Positions 31,989-39,602 of a DNA stretch of 39,602 nt are shown here, piece after piece. Positions within the stretch are counted from its first letter, which is position 1. Each line of letters begins with the position of its first letter. The DNA lies in NCBI GenBank assembly GCA_018711185.1, contig DVIQ01000046.1, positions 1 to 39,602 on the forward strand, given 5' to 3'. The DNA comes from Candidatus Limivivens intestinipullorum. GTDB taxonomy: Bacteria > Bacillota > Clostridia > Lachnospirales > Lachnospiraceae. The notes under the pieces are model-generated. The model worked only from the letters and a program-made list of their open reading frames with translations. It searched no databases and was not told where the DNA came from. A program made the position numbers and the translations under genes.

Positions 31989-32840
31989 TTATGGCTCCTG
32001 ACCGTCCAGCAGCGCCTGATAAATCTCCCTCTTTCCGACTCCGCGGTCCTTAGCCACCAGCTTCATGGCCTCCTTCCGGTCGATTCCCTGAGAAAGGTAT
32101 CGGTCCATGTGCTCCCAAACCGTCAGCTCCCTCCACGCCGCCTGCTGCTCCTGGCAAATCTCGCGCCTGCTTTTTCCCTGAATCACCAGAACGCACTCGC
32201 CCTTTGGCTCATGGGTCTCATAATAGGCCAGAGCCTCCGCAATCGTTGTTCGAAGGGCTGTTTCATGCACCTTGGTAAGCTCCCGGCAGACCGCGATTTT
32301 CCGGTCCCCAAGCTCCTCCAAAAGCTCTTTGAGAGTCTTTACAAGCCTGTGAGGGGCCTCGTAAAGAAGAATCGTTCTTGTCTCGTTTTTCAGCTCCCCG
32401 AATACAGCCTGCCGTTCCTTTTTCTCCGCGGGAAGAAATGCCTCAAAGGCAAACCGCCTGGTCTCCAGGCCGGAGATGGTCAGCGCCGTAATACAGGCGC
32501 AGGCTCCCGGAAGGGACGTAACCTCAATACCAGCCTCGCAGCACATGCGCACCAGATCCTCCCCCGGATCTGAAATTCCCGGCGTTCCGGCATCTGTAAT
32601 CAGCGCGATATTTTTTCCTTCCTGAAGCTTTCCAATCAGCGTGCGCGCCTTCTCAATCCGGTTGTACTCATGATAGCTGGTCAGCGGTGTTTTGATTTCA
32701 AAATGATTCAGCAGACGCAGACTGTTCCTGGTATCCTCCGCCGCGATCAGATCCACCTCCCGCAGAATCCGAAGAACCCGCAGCGTAATGTCCTCCAGGT
32801 TCCCGATCGGCGTCGCGCAAAGATACAGCTTTCCCGCCAT
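31989..32840 (-). CDS. rsmI: 16S rRNA (cytidine1402-2'-O)-methyltransferase
   Basis: A 283-residue SAM-dependent enzyme that methylates the ribose of C1402 in the decoding centre. Motifs: LYLCATPIGNLEDIT, AEDTRNS, TDAGTPGISDPG and LPGACA. AGGAG five bases before the ATG at 32840 favours it over a GTG two codons earlier. It ends the holB-ricT-trmN6-rsmI series, as yabC does in Bacillus. Confidence 0.94.
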   Translation of the reverse strand: MAGKLYLCATPIGNLEDITLRVLRILREVDLIAAEDTRNSLRLLNHFEIKTPLTSYHEYNRIEKARTLIGKLQEGKNIALITDAGTPGISDPGEDLVRMCCEAGIEVTSLPGACACITALTISGLETRRFAFEAFLPAEKKERQAVFGELKNETRTILLYEAPHRLVKTLKELLEELGDRKIAVCRELTKVHETALRTTIAEALAYYETHEPKGECVLVIQGKSRREICQEQQAAWRELTVWEHMDRYLSQGIDRKEAMKLVAKDRGVGKREIYQALLDGQEP

Positions 32841-32878
32841 ACGCACTCCTCTCCCCGCCCTTTGGGGCGGTACGCGAA

Positions 32879-33616
32879 TTAGTAACCGTAAATATCATAA
32901 ATCTCGTCCTGATAAACCCCCGGCTCCTTATAGACGATCAGCGGCTTTTCCACGGTAATCCTGGGCCGTCCGCCCCGCATGGCCTCAATGAGCACCATGT
33001 TCGGCTCCTTGTCCACAAACGGATAGACCAGACGCATCCTTTTTGGCTCCAGGTGATGCGCCGTCAGCTCCGTCATGATCTCCGCCAGCCGGAAGGGCCG
33101 GTGGACCAGATAAAAACGACCTCCTGGCCGCAGAAGCTTCTCCGTTGCCGCTACCAGCTCCCGCAGAGTACAGCAGATTTCGTGTCTCGCGATTGCCTTG
33201 GGCAGATTCGGGTTCACAAGTCCGTGGTTTCCCGTCATATACGGAGGATTGCTGGTAATTACATCAAAAGAAGCCGCGTCAAAACGCTCCGCGGCTTCTC
33301 TGATGTCCCCCTCCACAATGGAAATCCGCTCTTCCAGGCCGTTGAGCAGAACGCTTCGCCTGGCCATATCCGCGCTTTCCGGCTGGATCTCCAGGCCCGT
33401 AAAATGCCTTCCCCGGGTCTTAGCCGCCAGCAGAATCGGGATGATTCCCGTTCCCGTTCCAAGATCCAGCGCCATTTCCCCCGGCTTCACCCTGGCAAAT
33501 CCGGAAAGCAGCACCGCGTCCATTCCAAAGCAAAATTTTTCCTTATTCTGGATAATCTGAAACCCGTTCCGATGAAGATCATCCAGACGCTCCCCGGGAA
33601 GCAGCTTAATTTCCAT
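32879..33616 (-). CDS. tRNA1(Val) (adenine37-N6)-methyltransferase-like protein
   Basis: A 245-residue SAM methyltransferase of the YabB/TrmN6 family. Motif I is ALDLGTGTGIIPILLA and the N6-adenine motif is SNPPYMTG. FCFGMDAVLLSGFA near the N-terminus is a family marker. It overlaps ricT by 11 nt and is followed by rsmI. Bacillus has the same neighbours. Confidence 0.9.
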   Translation of the reverse strand: MEIKLLPGERLDDLHRNGFQIIQNKEKFCFGMDAVLLSGFARVKPGEMALDLGTGTGIIPILLAAKTRGRHFTGLEIQPESADMARRSVLLNGLEERISIVEGDIREAAERFDAASFDVITSNPPYMTGNHGLVNPNLPKAIARHEICCTLRELVAATEKLLRPGGRFYLVHRPFRLAEIMTELTAHHLEPKRMRLVYPFVDKEPNMVLIEAMRGGRPRITVEKPLIVYKEPGVYQDEIYDIYGY

Positions 33617-34514
33617 TCAGCTTCGACTTTCCTTCCTTTTTTTCCATGGCTTCCAGCTCTTTCAGTTCTTTGTCATTTACATGAACCTTTTCCTTTTTCT
33701 TTCTGGGCTTGAATTTCAGCCTGTCCGCTGGATACTCCCGGATTTCCTTTTCGTCGTTATTCTCAACAACGACCTTCACAAGCTGGCGCAGCACGTTTAC
33801 GCTCTGCACGATTCCCTTAAACCCATCGTCCGTCTGAACCGTATCTCCATTTCCGGGAAGACGGCTGTTCAGGTACTCGTAGGTTTCCTGCTCGTTCTTC
33901 AGACAGCACATCAGACGGCCGCAGACTCCGGAAATCTTCGCCGGATTCAGAGAGAGGTTCTGCTCCTTCGCCATGCGGATCGACACCGGGGCAAACTCCG
34001 ATAAAAAGGTGTGGCAGCACAGCGGACGGCCGCAGATGCCGATTCCTCCGATGATTTTTGTCTCATCCCGCACGCCGATCTGCCGCAGCTCAATCCTTGT
34101 CTTAAACACAGACGCCAGATCCTTTACCAGCTCCCGGAAATCGATCCGGCCATCGGCGGTAAAGTAGAAAAGAACCTTATTATTATCGAAGGTATATTCC
34201 GCGTCGATAAGCTTCATCTCAAGATTATGCTTCCGGATTTTCTCTAGGCAGATGCGCATAGCCTCTTTTTCTTTTTCCCTGTTCCGCGCTTCCCGCGCGT
34301 CGTCCTCCGGCGTAGCTATACGGATAACGGCCTTTAAGGGCTGGATGACCTTCTCATCCGGCACTTCATGGACGCCCGCCACCACATTTCCGTATTCGAT
34401 CCCTCTGGCCGTCTCCACAATCACATGGTCTCCCTTGCGGATCGGCATTTTTTTCGGATCAAAATAGTAGATCTTCCCGGCTGTGCGGAAGCGTACTCCT
34501 ACAATCTTTGTCAT
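33606..34514 (-). CDS. ricT: RicT/YaaT, PSP1-domain protein
   Basis: A 302-residue member of the Ric complex, which in Bacillus assists RNase Y and affects sporulation and competence. The PSP1 domain has the cysteines expected to hold an iron-sulfur centre (GICGRPLCC and SGVCGRLMCC). The C-terminal tail is lysine rich. It shares TAATG with the holB stop, so translation is coupled. Confidence 0.92.
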   Translation of the reverse strand: MTKIVGVRFRTAGKIYYFDPKKMPIRKGDHVIVETARGIEYGNVVAGVHEVPDEKVIQPLKAVIRIATPEDDAREARNREKEKEAMRICLEKIRKHNLEMKLIDAEYTFDNNKVLFYFTADGRIDFRELVKDLASVFKTRIELRQIGVRDETKIIGGIGICGRPLCCHTFLSEFAPVSIRMAKEQNLSLNPAKISGVCGRLMCCLKNEQETYEYLNSRLPGNGDTVQTDDGFKGIVQSVNVLRQLVKVVVENNDEKEIREYPADRLKFKPRKKKEKVHVNDKELKELEAMEKKEGKSKLNGN

Positions 34515-35506
34515 TATGCCAAATTCTCCTTTATTGTCAAAAACAAAAGCTCCATGGTCAAGTCAAAATTTACATTGGCGTCCAGCCGCTGCTTTGCCTT
34601 TTGGAGCGCGTCCAGAATACGGCTGATTCCCTCATAGGACGCCTTTCTGGTCTGGCTTACAATGGTATCCAGATGATCCTTGAAAACCATGCCGTTTCCA
34701 TCGTTGGTGGCCTTGAAGTAAAGGGCGTCCCGGTACCAGATCGCCAGCAGATCCAGATAATCCTGAATTTCCACCTTAAAGACCGAAACATCCTTTACGT
34801 TCTGATTGATCTCGCTGATCTCCATATCCGGAATATGCTTCGCCAGATGAAGAGCTGCCGTCTTAATCTCCTGAAATGTATCGGAGGAGGCGAGCTGTAC
34901 GGCTTTTCCGATGTTTCCCTGGGCAAAGGCCACACAGATATCCGCCTGGTAATCCGGAATCTGCACATGCTCCATCAAATACTGACGAACCTGCTCATCC
35001 GGCACAGGACGCATGGTAATCATCACACATCGGGAAAGAATCGTCGGAAGAAACGCGGAAGCGTTGGTGGTCAGAAGAAGAATCACCGCGTAAGCCGGCG
35101 GCTCCTCGATGGTTTTCAAAAGAGCGTTCTGAGCCTGTACCGTCATGCGCTCCGCGTCCGGCACAATATAAATTTTATAGGGGCCGCTGTAGGGCTTAAT
35201 CTGCACATCGCCGATGAGCTGCTCCCGAATATCCTCCACTCCGACGCTTCCCGGCTTCTCATGCAGTACCTTAATAATATCCGGATGATTCCCGCTTTCC
35301 GCCTGAAGGCAGGAACGGCATTTCCCGCAGGGCGGATCCGCCTCCCGGCACTCCAGCATTTTCGCGAACTCCAGCGCCAGGGTTTTCTTTCCGCTTCCTT
35401 TTTCTCCGTTAAAAATATAGGCATGGGATACCTTATTTTGCTTAACCGCATTTTTCAAATGGGCAATCGCCTGCGAATGACCAATTATTTTATCAAATCC
35501 CGACAT
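34514..35506 (-). CDS. holB: DNA polymerase III subunit delta'
   Basis: A 330-residue clamp-loader subunit. The P-loop region is NGEKGSGKKTLA; the zinc module is CGKCRSC with an earlier cysteine; ALLKTIEEPP and TILSRC are clamp-loader motifs. A GGAAGG site lies before the ATG. It is first in the holB-ricT-trmN6-rsmI unit, with its own promoter. Confidence 0.93.
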   Translation of the reverse strand: MSGFDKIIGHSQAIAHLKNAVKQNKVSHAYIFNGEKGSGKKTLALEFAKMLECREADPPCGKCRSCLQAESGNHPDIIKVLHEKPGSVGVEDIREQLIGDVQIKPYSGPYKIYIVPDAERMTVQAQNALLKTIEEPPAYAVILLLTTNASAFLPTILSRCVMITMRPVPDEQVRQYLMEHVQIPDYQADICVAFAQGNIGKAVQLASSDTFQEIKTAALHLAKHIPDMEISEINQNVKDVSVFKVEIQDYLDLLAIWYRDALYFKATNDGNGMVFKDHLDTIVSQTRKASYEGISRILDALQKAKQRLDANVNFDLTMELLFLTIKENLA

Positions 35507-35644
35507 ATATGTTTCCTTCCGTAAAAACTGTTCGACTCATAACTCACTTACAGCAGTTACCCGCTGTTTTCGGCTGCCGCGAATCGCAGACGCAGCTTTA
35601 ACGCAGACTTAGTCTGAACTCTTACTATTATAACACAATTTCCC
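35507..35644 (-). promoter_or_regulatory. Promoter and leader of the holB unit
   Basis: TATAAT (35627-35632, minus strand) has TG one base upstream, an extended -10; no clear -35. CAGACTTAGTCTG at 35604-35616 is an exact palindrome near the expected start of transcription. The leader of about 110 nt has further GC-rich pairing. Confidence 0.55.
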
Positions 35645-36250
35645 CTATTGCACTATTGAATTCTTTGTGATAATGCCTTTAATAAATCCTGCTGTCTGTT
35701 CCAGGCAGGCGGAAAGCTCCTCATTGTTGTCAAAACGTGTGGATATTCCTGCTTTCTCCAGATTTTCCTCCGAAAAGTCCCTGCTGTCCGCCAGAAAGCG
35801 TCTGCAGACTTCCTCATAATTTGGCTTTTCCTGCTTCCGCTCTCTTTGGATCGCCCGCTCCAGGCGGATGCTGTCCTCCGTCTGAATATAAATGGGAACC
35901 ACGCGTTCCTTCCCATACCAGTTTTTCAGCTTTTCATAGGAGACCAGTGTGCCGATTGCCAGATAATCCCTGCTGTCCAGATCCGTATCGTCCACCGTAA
36001 AATATTTCCAGATTCCTTGAATCGTGTGATACTCCCGAAGCTCGATCACGCGCCCCTCCTTTTCAAGCCGCGCCAGCTCCTCCTCCGTCACAAAATGGTA
36101 TTCCACCCCTTCCGTCTCCTTTGCTCTCCTTGGCCGCGTGGTATACAGCACCATGCTGGTCAAACGAAGCTCCGGGATGCGCAGAAGCTCCTGATAAATG
36201 GTGTCCTTCCCGGACGCGCTTTTTCCCATAACATAAAACAGTTTTCCCAT
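35645..36250 (-). CDS. Guanylate kinase-like P-loop kinase
   Basis: A 201-residue protein with P-loop GKSASGKDT and the guanylate-kinase motif TTRPRRAKETEGVEYHFV. The start at 36250 follows GGGAGAATAGT; a longer in-frame start at 36292 overlaps yaaO. The IYIQTEDSIRLERAIQRE segment fits the lid and C-terminal region. It differs from housekeeping Gmk, so substrate is uncertain. It sits where Bacillus has tmk (yaaO-tmk-...-holB). Confidence 0.82.
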   Translation of the reverse strand: MGKLFYVMGKSASGKDTIYQELLRIPELRLTSMVLYTTRPRRAKETEGVEYHFVTEEELARLEKEGRVIELREYHTIQGIWKYFTVDDTDLDSRDYLAIGTLVSYEKLKNWYGKERVVPIYIQTEDSIRLERAIQRERKQEKPNYEEVCRRFLADSRDFSEENLEKAGISTRFDNNEELSACLEQTAGFIKGIITKNSIVQ

Positions 36251-36267
36251 ACTATTCTCCCATTTGC

Positions 36268-37683
36268 CTATGAAATAAGCACCTGTATCCATTCCGCGCC
36301 GTAATCCTCCAGGCCCTGAAGGCTGAGTCCCTGCGCCTTATATTCCAAAACCTTCTCAAGAAGCGAGGGGCTTATCACCTCTCCCGGCGTAAGCAGCGGA
36401 ATTCCCGGCGGATACAGATATAAAAATTCCCCGGAAACTTCGCCTGCGCTGTCCGCAAGGCGTACCCGCTGTTTTTTTCCGTCCCAGGCGCGAAAAAGCG
36501 GGCAGGCCGTCTCGTTTTCCGTCACAAAATCCGCGGTAAACTCCGGTTTTGCCAACCGTCCCGCGATTTCCGAATCGATCTCCTTTAAAGCCCTAAAGAG
36601 CCGTTCAAAGCCCTCTTTTGTATCGCAAAGGGAGGTCAGCGCCAGCCCGTAGCCGCCAGCCTCCATCTCCAACTCGATCCGGTACCTCTTCCGCAGCCGT
36701 TCGCTCAGCTCCCGGCCGCAAATCCGGCCGCCGCCGTGCAGCACAAGCTTCGACCGGTCATAGTCAAAAATTCCATTTTCTCCCCGCAGCTCCCGCCCCG
36801 GAATCCGAAATACGGAAAGCTGTTCCGCTTTTTGGCGAAATTCCTCCAGTAAATCCGCGTAACTCGAAAATAACTCCTCCGCGCTCTTGGAAAGCAGCTC
36901 CGTGCAGCGGTCCAAAGCCGCCATAAATACATAGGAGGGGCTGCTTGTCTGATAAATTCCAAGGAACCGCGAAACCCGCTCCCGGTCCGCAAAATCATTG
37001 CAGCGGTGCAGCATTGCCGTCTGAGTCAGAGAAGGCAGCGTCTTATGCCAGCTCTGAATCACCAGATCCGCTCCCAGTCCCACGGCGCTGGCCGGAAAAT
37101 ACCCATGGAACCCGAAATGGGCTCCATGGGCTTCGTCTACAATCAGCGGTATCCCGAACCTGTGGGCGATCCCGGCAAGCTTCTGAATATCCGACACAAC
37201 GCCGTCGTAGGTGGGCGAGGTCACGATCACCGCCTGGGTTTCCGGATGCTCCCGCAGAAGCCTGTGGGCCTCTTCCGGGTCGATGCCTCCGTTCAGTCCG
37301 TATTCCGGCTCCTGACACGGATAGAGATAAACCGGCTCAAGCTGTCTTAAATAAACCGCGTGATAAACCGCTTTATGGCAATTTCGCGCCATGAGGATTT
37401 TTCCTCCCGGCTTAACGCAGGCCGAGACAGCGCTTAAAATACCGGCTGTACTGCCGTTTACCAGAAACCAGCTCTCCCGGCTTCCCGCAAGGGCGGCCGC
37501 CCGCTCCTGGGCTTCCTTTAAAATCCCCTCCGCGTGATGCAGATTGTCGAATCCCTCAATCTCCGTAATATCAATGGAAAACGGATCGCCAAATTCCAGA
37601 TCCCGGCGCTTATGGCCCGGCATATGAAAGGGATAGACTCCCAGAGAAGCATATTCTCTGAGAGTCTCATAAAGCCCCCTCAT
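36268..37683 (-). CDS. Orn/Lys/Arg decarboxylase family protein (YaaO-like)
   Basis: A 471-residue PLP enzyme probably decarboxylating lysine, arginine or ornithine to a polyamine precursor. Marks are GVYPFHMPGHKRRDLEFGDP, NGSTAGILSAVSAC, VDEAHGAHFGFH and the PLP lysine in SWHKTLPSLTQTA. ATG at 37683 overlaps the previous stop as ATGA, implying coupled translation; no ribosome site is seen there. It is followed by the kinase-like gene, then holB. Confidence 0.88.
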   Translation of the reverse strand: MRGLYETLREYASLGVYPFHMPGHKRRDLEFGDPFSIDITEIEGFDNLHHAEGILKEAQERAAALAGSRESWFLVNGSTAGILSAVSACVKPGGKILMARNCHKAVYHAVYLRQLEPVYLYPCQEPEYGLNGGIDPEEAHRLLREHPETQAVIVTSPTYDGVVSDIQKLAGIAHRFGIPLIVDEAHGAHFGFHGYFPASAVGLGADLVIQSWHKTLPSLTQTAMLHRCNDFADRERVSRFLGIYQTSSPSYVFMAALDRCTELLSKSAEELFSSYADLLEEFRQKAEQLSVFRIPGRELRGENGIFDYDRSKLVLHGGGRICGRELSERLRKRYRIELEMEAGGYGLALTSLCDTKEGFERLFRALKEIDSEIAGRLAKPEFTADFVTENETACPLFRAWDGKKQRVRLADSAGEVSGEFLYLYPPGIPLLTPGEVISPSLLEKVLEYKAQGLSLQGLEDYGAEWIQVLIS

Positions 37684-39350
37684 GAGCTTTTTTGCGCGCT
37701 TTTTACGGTAATCCTGCACTTTGCCGTAAGCCCGCTCTTTGTGGTGGCCTTCACATAGGCCACACCTGTTTTCTTTGCCTTGATCTTTCCGTCCTTAGTC
37801 AGGGACAGCACGCCGTTTTTTGAAACTACATACGTGATCTTATCCGAAGCCGTAACCGGCTTTACCGTAAGATTTAATTCCATCGTCTCTCCCACCCGCA
37901 TCGTTGTTTTCTTTTTCGGGAAGGAGATGGCCGTGGCTTTTATGGTCTTCGTGGAAACCGTCACCTTGCAGGTCGCCTTCGCCCCGCTGGCCATGGTCAC
38001 CGTGATCACCGCGGTGCCCTTTTTCTTTGCCTTCAGCTTTCCGGTCTTTCGTCCCACTGAAACCACCGACGAGTTGGAGGAACTCCAGCGTTTTACAGAG
38101 TCCTGCGAATTTTGAGACTTAATCGCCAGTCCTGTGGAAATCTGTCCCACCTTCATGCGGACGGAGGAAGCGTTCAGCGTTACCTTTGCCGTCAGCTTCT
38201 TTATCGAAGAAGTCCTCTTTGCCCCGCAGACCTTGCAGGTTTTCTGCTTTTCTCCTTCCTCAAAAATCGTGGCCTTTTTCACAACCTTCCAGGAACCGTA
38301 AGTATGAGACTTTTTCTTAATCTGGCGAAGGGAACCTTCCTTCACCGCGTCACACCGCAGGCAGTGAATGGATTGAATCCCGTAGCTGCTGCAGGTAGCT
38401 TCCACATCCACCGTATACTCTGAAGACCATTCATGATTTCCAAAACAATAGGACTCTGTGGCCATGGGATACGCCGCTGAAAAAGAGGCCGTCTTATACT
38501 GCGCCTCCCGGGTATGATCCTTAAACTCTGCCTCTGTTTTCAAAAAATATTTGTAATCATCCGGATCGCTTCCCGCGTCCCAAGTCGCGTCGATATTGTA
38601 ATACTTCTGACCGATTCGCACGATATTCCAGGAATGAGCCACTCCGTTGGAAGTCCCCTTAATCACCCGGCATTCCACCCCTGCCTGACGCATCATACGG
38701 TAAATCAGCGAAGCATACCCCTGACACACCGCCTTTTTCTTTACCAGCGCGTTGTAAGCGCTGAATTTCCCCGTATTCCCGCTGGTATCGTAGTCATAGG
38801 ACACACGCTTGCACACATAATTATAGATTTTTTCAATCTTTTCATAGGTATCCAGATCATCCAGATCCAAATCATCCAAAACCTGAGAAACCCGTTCATT
38901 CATGGCCTTTTCCTGATCCCAGGTCGTATAATAGCGAATGGAATAGGTAATGGTATGTTCATAATACTGCAGCTTCCGTTTGGTATTATAGACCGCGGTA
39001 ATCTGATACGGCGAAATCTTGTACGCCTCAATATGCAGATCCAGATAATCCCCCTGGGTTCCCGGCGTATCCTCTGTCACCTCCAAAGCCGCCTCTAAAA
39101 GCGCTTTTCCAATATCCTTTCTGGAATCCTGCCGAACCGTAAAGGTGATCTCGTTTTCCCTGCGCACCAACTGCTGCTTTAAATAGTCCTTAGCGTACTC
39201 GAAGGCATAAAACTCATGCTTCGATGTGGAAACCACACTTCCGGCTCCCGGCACCACCTCGTTCTGTCCGTCCGCCCAGGCATACGTCCCGCCCAGCATA
39301 ACCGCCGCCAGGATAGAAAATAAGCAGAAAACTCTTCTTATCCTGCGCAT
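37680..39350 (-). CDS. Secreted transglutaminase-like protein with Ig-like domains
   Basis: A 556-residue exported protein. The signal peptide (MRRIRRVFCLFSILAAVM...) ends near AWADG. Residues about 165-260 form a transglutaminase/protease-like domain with triad C209 (KKAVCQGYASL), H239 (GVAHSWNIV) and D254 (YYNIDATWD). Two CxxC pairs follow (CLRCDA, CKVCGAK). Two bacterial Ig-like (Big_2) domains end it, each with LKAKKKGTAVITV or IKAKKTGVAYVKA. Start chosen at 39350 for the signal peptide and an upstream GGGGGG; starts at 39371 and 39398 are possible. Likely cleaves or crosslinks wall peptides or proteins. Confidence 0.85.
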   Translation of the reverse strand: MRRIRRVFCLFSILAAVMLGGTYAWADGQNEVVPGAGSVVSTSKHEFYAFEYAKDYLKQQLVRRENEITFTVRQDSRKDIGKALLEAALEVTEDTPGTQGDYLDLHIEAYKISPYQITAVYNTKRKLQYYEHTITYSIRYYTTWDQEKAMNERVSQVLDDLDLDDLDTYEKIEKIYNYVCKRVSYDYDTSGNTGKFSAYNALVKKKAVCQGYASLIYRMMRQAGVECRVIKGTSNGVAHSWNIVRIGQKYYNIDATWDAGSDPDDYKYFLKTEAEFKDHTREAQYKTASFSAAYPMATESYCFGNHEWSSEYTVDVEATCSSYGIQSIHCLRCDAVKEGSLRQIKKKSHTYGSWKVVKKATIFEEGEKQKTCKVCGAKRTSSIKKLTAKVTLNASSVRMKVGQISTGLAIKSQNSQDSVKRWSSSNSSVVSVGRKTGKLKAKKKGTAVITVTMASGAKATCKVTVSTKTIKATAISFPKKKTTMRVGETMELNLTVKPVTASDKITYVVSKNGVLSLTKDGKIKAKKTGVAYVKATTKSGLTAKCRITVKSAQKSS

Positions 39351-39430
39351 CCTGCATCCCCCCTGAATCATAAAACCATCCACTCCTGTTTCACTCATTC
39401 ACCTACATTTGACGCCAATATCTCATTTTC

Positions 39431-39459
39431 ATTTTAGCACACAGTTCCGGCAGCGTCAA
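39431..39459 (-). promoter_or_regulatory. Promoter of the transglutaminase-yaaO unit
   Basis: Minus strand TTGACG (39454-39459), 17-nt spacer, TAAAAT (39431-39436) with TG one base upstream of the -10. Beyond it, 39460-39602 shows no gene. Confidence 0.75.
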
Positions 39460-39602
39460 CGAGCGAAATCGCAGGACAAACGCATGAATGTTTTCATCCT
39501 CCATTTTCTGGATTCTCTCTTTTTTTAAAACGACAATACTTTTTCCAAATACTGAATTGGACGCAGACCTATTACAAACCGTTTCTTTCTCATCGATAGT
39601 CC

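Overview
The window reads as chromosomal DNA from a spore-forming anaerobic Firmicute of the Clostridia, most likely a Lachnospiraceae relative. This is inferred from gene content: SpmA, CooS-type CO dehydrogenase, Ddh-type lysine synthesis, a MalL/ABC sugar block, a yaaO-holB-ricT-trmN6-rsmI cluster and a CarD-like protein. Strong GGAGG ribosome sites and sigma-A type promoters support it. No tRNA, rRNA or CRISPR array was seen. Most genes lie on the minus strand; the PurF-like gene, ftsH and spmA are on plus.

Layout. 1-160: 5' end of a group II intron sitting directly behind an intrinsic terminator. 297-2310: a Glu/Thr-repeat lipoprotein and a small membrane protein. 2411-4025: a PurF-like protein that lacks the catalytic cysteine, behind a structured leader. 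4089-5075: ddh. 5285-9932: one operon with a solute-binding protein, two permeases, an MBL-fold hydrolase and a creatininase-family protein. 10257-13407: a small conserved protein, a GH13 oligo-glucosidase and a fused nucleotidyltransferase-HEPN protein. 13700-17900 is scarred: two decayed fragments of one zinc alcohol dehydrogenase flank an intact dinJ/yafQ module, followed by an in-frame LysR-CooS chimera. 17940-19705: a DUF4143 ATPase with a phased operator-like array, and an AraC remnant. 20026-22736: ftsH and a lone spmA. 22934-23294: a gene truncated by a palindromic element. 23881-29443: a phosphonate operon (phnX, iron alcohol dehydrogenase, phnD, phnC, two phnE). 29661-31812: a Fic protein, a DeoR regulator and a CarD-like protein. 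31989-39459: the rsmI/trmN6/ricT/holB/gmk-like/yaaO cluster and a secreted transglutaminase-like protein.

How genes work together. The phosphonate operon imports a phosphonate and cleaves phosphonoacetaldehyde to acetaldehyde and phosphate. It has no PhnW; the iron alcohol dehydrogenase could be the step that feeds or drains PhnX. Four phased TTTTGC repeats between its promoter and phnX look like a DeoR-family operator, and a DeoR gene lies about 1.1 kb away. The sugar-type ABC operon has no ATPase and probably borrows a shared one.

The most unusual theme is a set of intergenic composite palindromes bounded by GTAAC...GTTAC. Related modules recur in both orientations. One copy interrupts the alcohol dehydrogenase remnant and another cuts off the 5' end of a gene, so they behave like small mobile elements.
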